64,000 nt of DNA from Paenibacillus marchantiophytorum. GTDB lineage: Bacteria; Bacillota; Bacilli; Paenibacillales; NBRC-103111. Where the stretch lies: NCBI RefSeq assembly GCF_014640555.1, contig NZ_BMHE01000001.1:232327-296326 (forward strand), written 5' to 3'. The position numbers and the translations under genes are program-made. Every line of letters starts with the position of its first letter. The stretch's first letter is position 1. The notes under the pieces were generated by a model that made no database searches, was not told where the DNA came from, and saw only the letters and a program-made list of their open reading frames with translations. Below, one piece after another: positions 16,978 through 24,789 of the stretch.

Positions 16978-17008
16978 AAAGGGGCTCTTGCCGCAACAAT
17001 GCCCCTTT
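16978..17008. terminator. Terminator after the binding-protein gene
   Basis: Perfect inverted repeat AAAGGGGC/GCCCCTTT, 15-nt loop. The T run is longest on the plus strand (eight T) but in minus-strand reading TTTATTT also follows. It could partly uncouple transporter and enzyme expression. Confidence 0.7.
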
Positions 17009-17037
17009 TTTTTGCTGACTCTACGCCTGCTTTTCTT

Positions 17038-18390
17038 CTATTTAGCTACTAGTTTCTCAATTTTGGCCTGCGCTTCATTCAGCGCTTTTTCTGCTGTGTA
17101 ATCGGATTTCAGCTTCGCTTTATCCAATTCATCACCGATTGCTTTCGTCAGATCATTCCATTTGTCCGGAATGGGCCCAACAGGGGTCAATACAAGAGTA
17201 TTCAAAGCTTCAAGAACGACTTTCTTCGATTCAGGTGGCGTTTGTTTGAAATAAGCTTGCATCACTTTTTCATCGGAGACAGCTGGCACGCTCCAACCTT
17301 TCTCAATCCGCTTGCTGACAACCGCAGGATCTGAGGACATGAATTTGATGAATTTCCATGCCGCGTCGGCATTTTTCGTTTTGTCGGATACGACTAATCC
17401 ATCGGCAAAGAAATGGTGAGCTTTCTTCGTGTTGCCTGGTTCCAGGGCAATATCCCATTTGAAAGGAGCATCGGCAAAGCGGCTGAAGTTCCAGATCCCG
17501 CCACGAAGCATCGCGATTTTGCCTGCCTTGAAAGCATTCAAATCAGCGTCCGGTTGATTAAACGTATCATCGTTAAGCGCAGGAGAGACTTTATATTTCT
17601 TTGCTTTATCCAGCATCCAATTCAATGCCTCGATATTTTCTTTACTGTTTACGGTCGGTTTCCCATCAGCACTCCAAATCCCGCCGCCGTTCTGAGCAAT
17701 CGTCTTATAAAACTCATAGAATTGAATCGGCGAGTACGTTCCCCAGACACCACTTTTGGCATCCGTCAGCTTCTGAGCTGCTTCAAGCTCCTGCTTCCAC
17801 GTCCAATCGGCCTTCGGGTACTCAACTTGCTTTTTGTCAAACAAGTCCTTATTATAGAAAAGAACTACGTCCGAAAAAGACTCTACGACGCCATATTGCT
17901 TGTTTTGATATTTGAAAGAGTCATAGGCGAGACCTTTGTAGATTTCCGGCTTGAACGTCGTGTCCTTCGCAATGATCGGCGTCAAGTCTTTCAATGTATT
18001 TTTCGCAGCATAAGAGACAAAGTTTTCATATCCGACCTCAAATACGTCAGGCGCATCCCCCGATGCAAGCTGCGTATTGAGTTTCGTGTAGTAATTATTG
18101 TAGTCGACGATATCCACTTTGACCTTCACGTCAGGATTGGCCGTCTCGAACGCTTTCACCATATCGCTTAATGTCTGCTCTTGTGAGCCGCTTGCGGTAT
18201 ACTGCATGAACTTGAGTGTAACCGGATCTTTCTTTGTCTCCGGCGTTGCCGCTGCTGTTGCTGCGGCCGTTGGCTCTTGCTTAGGCGCTGCTGATGCTTC
18301 CCCAGGCTTTTTATCCGATCCACACCCCGTTGCCGCAAGAGAAACGACAACACTTAAAGCTACGACCCATCCCGCTTTTTTCACTACCAT
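17038..18390 (-). CDS. Sugar ABC transporter substrate-binding lipoprotein (family 1)
   Basis: 450 residues with a lipoprotein signal peptide ending in LAATGC (lipid-carrying C23). A flexible Ala/Pro/Thr-rich linker follows, then a type I extracellular solute-binding fold (VTLKFMQYTASGSQEQ near the start of the mature domain, repeated FxxGKxAM-type segments). It captures an oligosaccharide outside the membrane for the two permeases encoded just upstream. The start ATG 18390 has an AAGAGGG site. In this context the likely ligand is cycloalternan or isomalto-oligosaccharide; this is inference from neighbours. Confidence 0.9.
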   Translation of the reverse strand: MVVKKAGWVVALSVVVSLAATGCGSDKKPGEASAAPKQEPTAAATAAATPETKKDPVTLKFMQYTASGSQEQTLSDMVKAFETANPDVKVKVDIVDYNNYYTKLNTQLASGDAPDVFEVGYENFVSYAAKNTLKDLTPIIAKDTTFKPEIYKGLAYDSFKYQNKQYGVVESFSDVVLFYNKDLFDKKQVEYPKADWTWKQELEAAQKLTDAKSGVWGTYSPIQFYEFYKTIAQNGGGIWSADGKPTVNSKENIEALNWMLDKAKKYKVSPALNDDTFNQPDADLNAFKAGKIAMLRGGIWNFSRFADAPFKWDIALEPGNTKKAHHFFADGLVVSDKTKNADAAWKFIKFMSSDPAVVSKRIEKGWSVPAVSDEKVMQAYFKQTPPESKKVVLEALNTLVLTPVGPIPDKWNDLTKAIGDELDKAKLKSDYTAEKALNEAQAKIEKLVAK

Positions 18391-18478
18391 GTATAAACCC
18401 TCTTTTCATCTCAAATTTTCTTCGACAATTCCTTACACGATGGCAATTCGAATCTTCTGCCGCACATCACCCCTCTCG

Positions 18479-19309
18479 TTAACCTTTGACACCGCTCATG
18501 GTCATTCCCTTAATGAAGTATCTGGATGCAAACAAAAACACGATGAATATCGGAATAAAACTAATCACATTGCCCGCCATCAGAATGTTCCATTCTGTCG
18601 CCCATCTGCCCTGTAATTTACTGAGCCCAATAGGTAGCGTCATCAACTCCTTATCACTTGTAATAATTAGCGGCCACAAAAAATTGTTCCACGAAGCCAT
18701 GAAAGCAAAGATTGCCAAAGTCGCGAGCGCAGGCTTGCTTAACGGAAGTATGACACTTGCGAACACTCTCACATAAGAAGCTCCATCCATTCTAGCCGCC
18801 TCAATCAGCGGATCGGGAATCGTCATGATATGCTGTCTAAGCAGGAAAGTACCGTAAGCGCTGAAGATACCAGGTAAAATGAGTCCCAAATACGTATTGG
18901 TTAAATGCAGCTTCTGAAACACGATAAAGAGCGGTGTCATCGTGACCTGCATCGGTATCATCATCGTAATGAGATAAAGAACGAATAACGTCTCCCTCCC
19001 TCGAAAAGGAATTTTCGCGAAAACAAACGCCGCCATCGCACATACAACGATTTGTGCAATTGTCGTTACGAATGAAACGGCTACACTATTGCCCAAAAAT
19101 CGATAGATTGGAAAGTATTTGGTAATTTCCACGTAGTTGCTGAACTTAAACGTGTCGGGAATCAAATTCGGCGGCATCCTGACGACTTCCAGGTTATCTT
19201 TGAAGGAGCCTGAAAGCATCCAAACAAAAGGAAACATGAGGACAACAGCCGCCACGATCAAGATGAGATGTGAAAGCAGGTTGCGATACGGCATGTATTT
19301 ATCTGTCAT
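18479..19309 (-). CDS. Carbohydrate ABC transporter permease, MalG type
   Basis: 276 residues, about six membrane segments, with the conserved cytoplasmic loop EAARMDGASYVRVFASVILPLSKPALA that contacts the ATPase (CUT1 family). It overlaps the upstream permease gene by 11 nt, so translation is coupled. No ATPase gene is present in the locus; CUT1 systems of Firmicutes commonly share an MsmX-type ATPase encoded elsewhere. It forms the membrane channel with the 19299-20183 product. Confidence 0.93.
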   Translation of the reverse strand: MTDKYMPYRNLLSHLILIVAAVVLMFPFVWMLSGSFKDNLEVVRMPPNLIPDTFKFSNYVEITKYFPIYRFLGNSVAVSFVTTIAQIVVCAMAAFVFAKIPFRGRETLFVLYLITMMIPMQVTMTPLFIVFQKLHLTNTYLGLILPGIFSAYGTFLLRQHIMTIPDPLIEAARMDGASYVRVFASVILPLSKPALATLAIFAFMASWNNFLWPLIITSDKELMTLPIGLSKLQGRWATEWNILMAGNVISFIPIFIVFLFASRYFIKGMTMSGVKG

Positions 19310-20183
19310 AAGTAACCCACCTTTTCTGAAGCTGCTGCTGAATGATCGTCACGAGGAAAATGATTACAAACAAGATCCAGGACTGCGCGGAAGCAAAGCC
19401 CATCTTATAGCTTTGAAAAGCATTCCCATAAATTTGCTGCACAAGTGTGCTCGTTTGCCCTGCCGGTCCGCCGCCTGTCATGACCAGCACTTGATCGAAC
19501 AACTGGAAGCCATTGATCAGCGAAATAACGAGCACGAAAAATATACTAGGTGTCAGCAGCGGCAGCGTAACACGGAAAAATTGTTGAAAACCGCCAGCGC
19601 CGTCGATCGTCGCCGCTTCGTAATAGTCTTCCGAAATGTCCTGCAGCCCAGCGAGAAGAATGACCGTTACATAACCGATATCTTTCCACACGCTCACGGC
19701 AATAATCGAAGGCATCGCCCACACAAAATCTTGCAGCCAAACGGGACCTTGAACACCGATCAGTGACAATAAGTAGTTAATCAGTCCGCTTTGTCCGTTC
19801 AATAACCAGCGCCAGACGATGGAAACAGCCACCCATGAAGTGATCACCGGCACAAAGATAAAAATGCGATACAGCTTTATCCCCGTTAGCTTTCTATTCA
19901 ATAAAACAGCAAACAGCAAGCCGAAGATCAAGACAGAAGGTATATAGCCAACGATGTACTGCAAAATGTTAAGCAATGATGTAAGCGTTTTCTCATCTTG
20001 CAAAGCTTCGCTGTAATTATCGATCCCAACAAACTTTGCCGGAGTTAGCAAATCCCAGTTCGTAAAGCTGATAACGGCCGACGAGAGCATCGGCACGAGT
20101 TGGAAGAGCAGCAGCCCAGCTAAGCTTGGAAGTAAAAATCCGATAATAACAACGACTTTGGATAGTTTATTTTGTCCTACCAT
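19299..20183 (-). CDS. Carbohydrate ABC transporter permease, MalF type
   Basis: 294 residues, six predicted membrane segments, EAA loop EAATIDGAGGFQQFFRVTLPLLTPS. It is the MalF-like partner of the next gene and part of the importer serving the glucan operon. The start ATG 20183 lies 36 nt after the regulator gene, so it is cotranscribed with it from the promoter at 21278-21306. Confidence 0.93.
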   Translation of the reverse strand: MVGQNKLSKVVVIIGFLLPSLAGLLLFQLVPMLSSAVISFTNWDLLTPAKFVGIDNYSEALQDEKTLTSLLNILQYIVGYIPSVLIFGLLFAVLLNRKLTGIKLYRIFIFVPVITSWVAVSIVWRWLLNGQSGLINYLLSLIGVQGPVWLQDFVWAMPSIIAVSVWKDIGYVTVILLAGLQDISEDYYEAATIDGAGGFQQFFRVTLPLLTPSIFFVLVISLINGFQLFDQVLVMTGGGPAGQTSTLVQQIYGNAFQSYKMGFASAQSWILFVIIFLVTIIQQQLQKRWVTYDR

Positions 20184-20219
20184 GACAACAATCTCCTTTT
20201 CCGGTTCCCCACATGATGG

Positions 20220-21245
20220 TTAGTCCTTGACTCTCACTGTGGCTCTCTCCACAATCGTGAGCGGCAGCATTATTTCATTGGCTTCTTGTTCCACGCCGCC
20301 TTGAATCATATGAATGAGATGCTCAGCAGCAATTGCGCCTTTTTCCGTAATATTTTGGCGGACCGTGGTGAGTGGCGGAATAAACATTTTGGACATGGTA
20401 ATGTCATCAAAGCCAATAACCGAAATATCTTCGGGCACCTTTTTACCTTGATCCACCAAACTCCGGATGGCTCCGAATGCAACCATATCGCCAGTTGCGA
20501 ACACTGCGGTAATTTCCGGGAATTTCTTGGCTATCAACTGACCCGCCGCCACACCATGCTCATAACTCATAGATTCTTCAAACACATAGTCCGGATTATA
20601 AAAGAAATTGGCCTCGCGAATCGCTCGCTTGTAGCCGAGGAACCTTTTCTCGACGACGCCATCCTTGCGAATCGCTCCTGTCACCAGTCCAATGTTCGAG
20701 TGGCCCTTATCGATCAAATACTTTGTCGCCAAATAGCCGCCATACTCATCATCAATGCCAATCCGCTTAAAGTAACTATCGTTAATGTAGCTGTCGATCA
20801 ACACAATCGGAATGTTAATTTTCTTAAAGCCATCATAAAATTGTTCCGGATATATCCCCATCATGATGGCGCCATCCAGATTCCGCTGAACGGATAAATC
20901 CAGATAGCTCTCACCTTGATTCACCCCTGATAACAAAAGATGATAACCGTACTCGCGCAGCTTGCCTTCGATCCCGCTGATCATTTCACTATAGAAAGGG
21001 TTTTCAAGAATAAGCTGCTTGTGCGATTCCGTCTGTGGTATCACAATGCCAATCAGCTTGGATTGGTTCTTGACCAAGCTTCTCGCCGAGAAATCAGGTA
21101 TGTAGTTCATTGTGTCAATAATCTTCTTAATGCGCTCGATCGTTTCATTGGAGACCTTATCCGTCCTGCCATTTAATGCATAGGAAACTGCGGCTGCTGA
21201 AACGCCTGCGACTTTGGCCACATCTTTGATTGTTGGTTTTTTCAT
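20220..21245 (-). CDS. LacI-family transcriptional regulator of the glucan operon
   Basis: 341 residues: N-terminal helix-turn-helix and hinge (MKKPTIKDVAKVAGVSAAAVSYALNGR), then a periplasmic-binding-protein-like effector domain (IGIVIPQTESH, FATGDMVAFGAIRSL, VIGFDDITMSKMF). It is the first gene of the operon and has two AGTTA-N6-TAACT operators upstream, so it very probably represses itself and the operon until an oligosaccharide binds. The start ATG 21245 has GAGGGGAAC upstream. Confidence 0.92.
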   Translation of the reverse strand: MKKPTIKDVAKVAGVSAAAVSYALNGRTDKVSNETIERIKKIIDTMNYIPDFSARSLVKNQSKLIGIVIPQTESHKQLILENPFYSEMISGIEGKLREYGYHLLLSGVNQGESYLDLSVQRNLDGAIMMGIYPEQFYDGFKKINIPIVLIDSYINDSYFKRIGIDDEYGGYLATKYLIDKGHSNIGLVTGAIRKDGVVEKRFLGYKRAIREANFFYNPDYVFEESMSYEHGVAAGQLIAKKFPEITAVFATGDMVAFGAIRSLVDQGKKVPEDISVIGFDDITMSKMFIPPLTTVRQNITEKGAIAAEHLIHMIQGGVEQEANEIMLPLTIVERATVRVKD

Positions 21246-21258
21246 GAGTTCCCCTCTT

Positions 21259-21276
21259 TAGTTACACGTTTAACTA
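21259..21276. promoter_or_regulatory. LacI-type operator 1
   Basis: Perfect palindromic arms TAGTTA-CACGTT-TAACTA, placed immediately downstream of the -10 box and therefore over the transcription start, 14 nt before the lacI-type start codon. Confidence 0.75.
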
Positions 21277-21277
21277 G

Positions 21278-21306
21278 ATTATAAGACGGATTACCCAAAA
21301 TTACAA
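21278..21306 (-). promoter_or_regulatory. sigma-A promoter of the LacI/glucan operon
   Basis: Minus strand TTGTAA (21306-21301), 17-nt spacer, TATAAT (21283-21278). Flanked on both sides by matching operators. Confidence 0.8.
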
Positions 21307-21345
21307 TATGATAACGCTATCTTTCGCCTATTAAATTCATTTATA

Positions 21346-21361
21346 AGTTATGCGTTTAACT
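21346..21361. promoter_or_regulatory. LacI-type operator 2
   Basis: AGTTA-TGCGTT-TAACT, same arms and same six-base spacing as operator 1, with its centre 86 bp upstream of it. That distance is close to eight helical turns, so looping between the two is possible. Confidence 0.65.
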
Positions 21362-21401
21362 AAATAAAGTTTAATGTCTATTTCGATAACCTAGAAAAAG
21401 C

Positions 21402-21449
21402 GAAAACCGCCCCAATCCCTGACATAAAGTCAGCTCACGGAGCGGTTTC
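21402..21449 (-). terminator. Terminator after the GH26 gene
   Basis: Outer stem GAAAACCGC/AGCGGTTTC enclosing an inner hairpin CTGAC-ATAAA-GTCAG; minus-strand T-rich tail (GCTTTTTC). Lies 9 nt past the stop. Confidence 0.7.
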
Positions 21450-21457
21450 ACTTATTC

Positions 21458-23404
21458 TTATTTCTTAGAAATCGTTACGGTTCTGCTTGAACCATCCCAA
21501 CCCACCGTTCCACCGAAGGTTTCACCTACAAACCTAGCTGGAGCTAACGTATAGCCGTTAACTAACTGGGCGGCTTCGTCTAACTGCCGGGCTTGGCCAT
21601 TCACATAAACCGTCTTCTGATCAAGGGTCAACTTCACTGTCGTGCCGCCTTTTTTGGCCGTAACCGATCTCGTTGCCGCCTCATATTCAACGGTTGCCCC
21701 CATCGCTTCAAATATAGCTCGAAGCGGTGTCAGCGTTGAGCCATTCCTGATAACAGGCGCTTGCTCAAAAGTCAGTTCCTTGCCGTCTAATTCGACGGAT
21801 ACTTGCGACGAGATGCCATACGTGCGCAAAGCAACCTGAGCTCCCGCTTTGTTGTAAACTTTGATCTGCATGACAGAGCCTTCGGGCACTTCACCTGCCT
21901 TGAGCGTGAGTCCATAGGGCAAGTCTGTCTGCGAAGCAATAACCCGTCCATTCAAGACATAGTCCACTTTGCCTATATAAACGTCAGGAATTTTGACGAA
22001 TGGAATGAATTCGGCCTGTTTGGTGAACGCTTGGTGATTGGCATTTACTGGTACATACCCCAGCTTATCTGACGGCTGCGCGCCATCGGCAACTTTGGAC
22101 AGCAAGTAAGGGTTCGCAATAAGCTTGCTATAGTACGTCTGAATTTCCGAAGAGTCCGACAACGAGTAGTCATTCTTCGCATTCGTCATTTTTTGATCGA
22201 CATTAAAATAAGTAATCGCTTTTAATCTCGGATACTTGTACGGCATAATTTCATACAGACGCTGCAGGTTAAGCTTGGCCCATTCCGTAAAATCCTCGTC
22301 AGCAGCATGTGAATAATGCGGGACTCCCGTTTCGCTGAGCATCAAGGGCTTTCGGTCTGAATAGGTGTTATACAGTCTCGTGAGCCTTTCGACGTTGCTC
22401 GTAGAAATCATTGTCGGCAGAGATGGATCCCCGTTTTCGTAAGGTTCTATGTACAAACTTACCCCGACCCAATCTACATAATCATCTCCAGGATAATAAG
22501 GGTCGATATCATTCGCCGGCACATCGCCTGGACTCCAAACCATGGCAACGTTAGGTGCTTCTGTGGCAAATACATCATGCAGCATGCGGAATTTGGCGAT
22601 GTACTGGGCAGGGTTGCCGTGCCATTTGACCCAAGCGCCATTCATTTCACCTGCAAAACGCAGGAAAATGGGGATACCCGCAGCCTTGGCATCCTGTGCC
22701 CATTTGCGCAAATACGTTCCGTCCGCCACAGGATCCAGACCATCATCTGGTTCCCAAGCGATCTGCAAGGCTCCGCCAGCCTCTTTCGCCCGTTTGGCAT
22801 AAGTAGCAGGGAAGCCTTGCCCCCAATGAGCGTAAGCCAAGTAAATGGCATGATTTTTACCATAAACGGATTCTGTTTTCGTAAAAAGGTTTCCTACTTT
22901 AGGATCCTGCTCCGAATACATACCTAGGTATGTCCCATAGGCGGGCTCAAATTTGGCGAGACGGCCACTTTGCGGCAAAGCTTGCCGTTTAAGCTCAGAG
23001 GAATCACGTTCCGTTCTATATAATTCAATCGTCGTTCGAATTTGATCCGCGCGCTGCAGTTTGACGGCTCCCCAGTCTCTTCCTGCTTTCACCCAATATT
23101 GATTCTCTAACTCATAGTAATAAATCGCTTGGTCATAGTTCCCAATTGCATCATAGTAAGCATCCAATTTCCCGCAAAAGAGTGCGGCATTTTCCCATTC
23201 CCCTGATCTTGCATAATGATTAGCGAGGAACTGCCAGTGCGGAACGGCCTCGGCTTGATTGCCTTCTGCGCGAAGCGACTCCGCTTTCTGCCAATGATCC
23301 CACACGATGTCGGCGTGTACAGGTGCCGGTGAAACTGCAATACTAGCAGCCAATAAACCAACAGCCAATGTTAGAATGCTTACTTTGCTAGTTGCTTTCT
23401 TCAA
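21458..23404 (-). CDS. Secreted GH26-like glycosidase with TPR-like N region and copper-amine-oxidase-N-like C-terminal domain
   Basis: 648 residues from TTG 23404, chosen because GGAAGGGAG lies 9 nt upstream and a good signal peptide (MKKATSKVSILTLAVG...VHA) follows at once. After about 80 residues of TPR-like helices comes a GH26-type barrel with the acid/base motif FLRFAGEMNG and the nucleophile region LSETG. GH26 enzymes cut beta-mannan or related beta-glycans. The last 110 residues form a repeated fold seen in many Paenibacillus secreted proteins (LTPLRAIFEAMGATVEYEAATRSV, then LAPARFVGETFGGTVGWDG), probably binding the cell surface. It has its own terminator and shows no LacI operator, so it is not part of the glucan operon. 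Confidence 0.82.
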   Translation of the reverse strand: MKKATSKVSILTLAVGLLAASIAVSPAPVHADIVWDHWQKAESLRAEGNQAEAVPHWQFLANHYARSGEWENAALFCGKLDAYYDAIGNYDQAIYYYELENQYWVKAGRDWGAVKLQRADQIRTTIELYRTERDSSELKRQALPQSGRLAKFEPAYGTYLGMYSEQDPKVGNLFTKTESVYGKNHAIYLAYAHWGQGFPATYAKRAKEAGGALQIAWEPDDGLDPVADGTYLRKWAQDAKAAGIPIFLRFAGEMNGAWVKWHGNPAQYIAKFRMLHDVFATEAPNVAMVWSPGDVPANDIDPYYPGDDYVDWVGVSLYIEPYENGDPSLPTMISTSNVERLTRLYNTYSDRKPLMLSETGVPHYSHAADEDFTEWAKLNLQRLYEIMPYKYPRLKAITYFNVDQKMTNAKNDYSLSDSSEIQTYYSKLIANPYLLSKVADGAQPSDKLGYVPVNANHQAFTKQAEFIPFVKIPDVYIGKVDYVLNGRVIASQTDLPYGLTLKAGEVPEGSVMQIKVYNKAGAQVALRTYGISSQVSVELDGKELTFEQAPVIRNGSTLTPLRAIFEAMGATVEYEAATRSVTAKKGGTTVKLTLDQKTVYVNGQARQLDEAAQLVNGYTLAPARFVGETFGGTVGWDGSSRTVTISKK

Positions 23405-23499
23405 ATCAGTTGACTCCCTTCCTCTGTGTTGTCTGTGAGTTGTCATTAAGTGAATACGTCAAGAATGCTGGAAAGTAGCACTTTTCATAAAAATACAAA

Positions 23500-23516
23500 G
23501 TGAGAGGCTGTCTCAC
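23500..23516 (-). terminator. Probable terminator after the Nal1-like gene
   Basis: Hairpin GTGAGA/TCTCAC with a 5-nt loop; in minus-strand reading followed by TTTGTATTTTTATG. Confidence 0.5.
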
Positions 23517-23553
23517 AGGTTAACAACCTAGCAAGCAGCCCTCCTATTGATAT

Positions 23554-24651
23554 TTATCTGGATTTCACCAGGATAGCTCGTATCCGTTTTCGTTGCTGCT
23601 GTGTTAACGGCTGTACATAAGCATGATTTCCGATAGGAGCCGCCCCGCGAATCAAACCTGCCTTGACCGATTGACCGGATGCCGGGATCGCCACACGCAA
23701 CCCATAAGTGGACATAACCAAGCCAATCGGATTGCTGATCGAACGGACACCATCTTTCGTACCTGCAAAATTAAGCGCAGCTGCATAGCGATCACTTGCC
23801 CGCAGCCATACGGAGCCGGAATCTCCGGGAAGCGACACTGGCCCGTTATTACCTCGAATGATAGATTGATTGCGGAATAGCAAATCACCCAAAGTGCCTC
23901 CGTAAGAGACCCGAATATCCACATTATTAGCTTCAACCGTTCCTCTGACGAAACCGGTTGTTCGCCCTGACTTCATCACTTGCAACCCAACGGGGTAGCT
24001 GAGCAGATGTCCCGGAACCGTAATTAATTGTCCGGAAGAGCTAATTTGGTAACGAGGATTCAATACGCTGTTGGCAGTCGGAATCGCAATCGCAGAATCC
24101 TGAAAATTGACGCCTCCCGGAAGGAGTCGGACGAACTGGAACGCTCTGCCTATTGTATCATTGCTGGCAGTGCCGCCATCAGCTGGACCAGGCTGCAGCG
24201 TCGCTGAGAAAGAACTGGAATTGTCTCTGATTAACACATGGTTATTGCTGAGCACATACAGCTGATTATTTTTGATCACGATGAGACCCGCTGTTCCTGT
24301 TGCAGCTGGATTCACTCTGCCAATACTTACACCACCGGGGACAGGACGCACTCGACTTGTGAACGAAGCGGCTTTCGCTCCCTTAGGTTTAGAACTCTGC
24401 GCATGGGAACTAAATTTGCCGGCATGCACGAAACGTACGGGAACTGCGCTTCCTGCTTGGGCTAATGTCCCTTTGAGGCTGTTGATACGGGATGGGACGA
24501 TCTTCTGATGCGTATACACGATAACGCCTGCCCCCAGAGCCGGTTTATTAGGATCGGCATAACCTACGCCTACGGCCGTAACCTCAGCTCTTTTTAATAG
24601 GACAGGCGAAATTCTATTCTTATGTTTTAGAGCCTCGTGAAAAGTAGCCAT
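23554..24651 (-). CDS. Trypsin-like (Nal1-type) putative serine protease
   Basis: 365 residues, no signal peptide. Motifs of the chymotrypsin fold are visible: the His box VLSNNHVL, a following aspartate in NFQDSAIA, and the Ser box LPGDSGSVW. The overall layout resembles the Nal1-type family known from plants and scattered bacteria, whose substrates are poorly known. The N-terminal 110 residues are basic, with a KPKGAKAASFTSRVRPVPGG stretch linking to the protease part. It is transcribed alone between two terminators. Activity is inferred from the motif triad only. Confidence 0.7.
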   Translation of the reverse strand: MATFHEALKHKNRISPVLLKRAEVTAVGVGYADPNKPALGAGVIVYTHQKIVPSRINSLKGTLAQAGSAVPVRFVHAGKFSSHAQSSKPKGAKAASFTSRVRPVPGGVSIGRVNPAATGTAGLIVIKNNQLYVLSNNHVLIRDNSSSFSATLQPGPADGGTASNDTIGRAFQFVRLLPGGVNFQDSAIAIPTANSVLNPRYQISSSGQLITVPGHLLSYPVGLQVMKSGRTTGFVRGTVEANNVDIRVSYGGTLGDLLFRNQSIIRGNNGPVSLPGDSGSVWLRASDRYAAALNFAGTKDGVRSISNPIGLVMSTYGLRVAIPASGQSVKAGLIRGAAPIGNHAYVQPLTQQQRKRIRAILVKSR

Positions 24652-24746
24652 TCACATTCTCCTCTTCTTTAAAGATGTTGCAATGTATGCCAACTTGTAC
24701 GAATTGGCGTGTTGCGTTCACCTAAAGAGAGTTATAGAGAGCAAAA

Positions 24747-24778
24747 AAGGCTAACGACGCTGATGCGACGCTAACCTT
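24747..24778 (-). terminator. Terminator of the addBA-sbcDC operon
   Basis: 14-bp inverted repeat AAGGCTAACGACGC/GCGACGCTAACCTT (near perfect) around a TGAT loop, with a minus-strand run of six T beyond the stem. Lies 11 nt after sbcC. Confidence 0.92.
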
Positions 24779-24789
24779 GGCATAGAAAT

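Noticed and set aside
17413..18171. 252-codon plus-strand frame
   Set aside because: Antisense to the binding-protein gene; no supporting signals.
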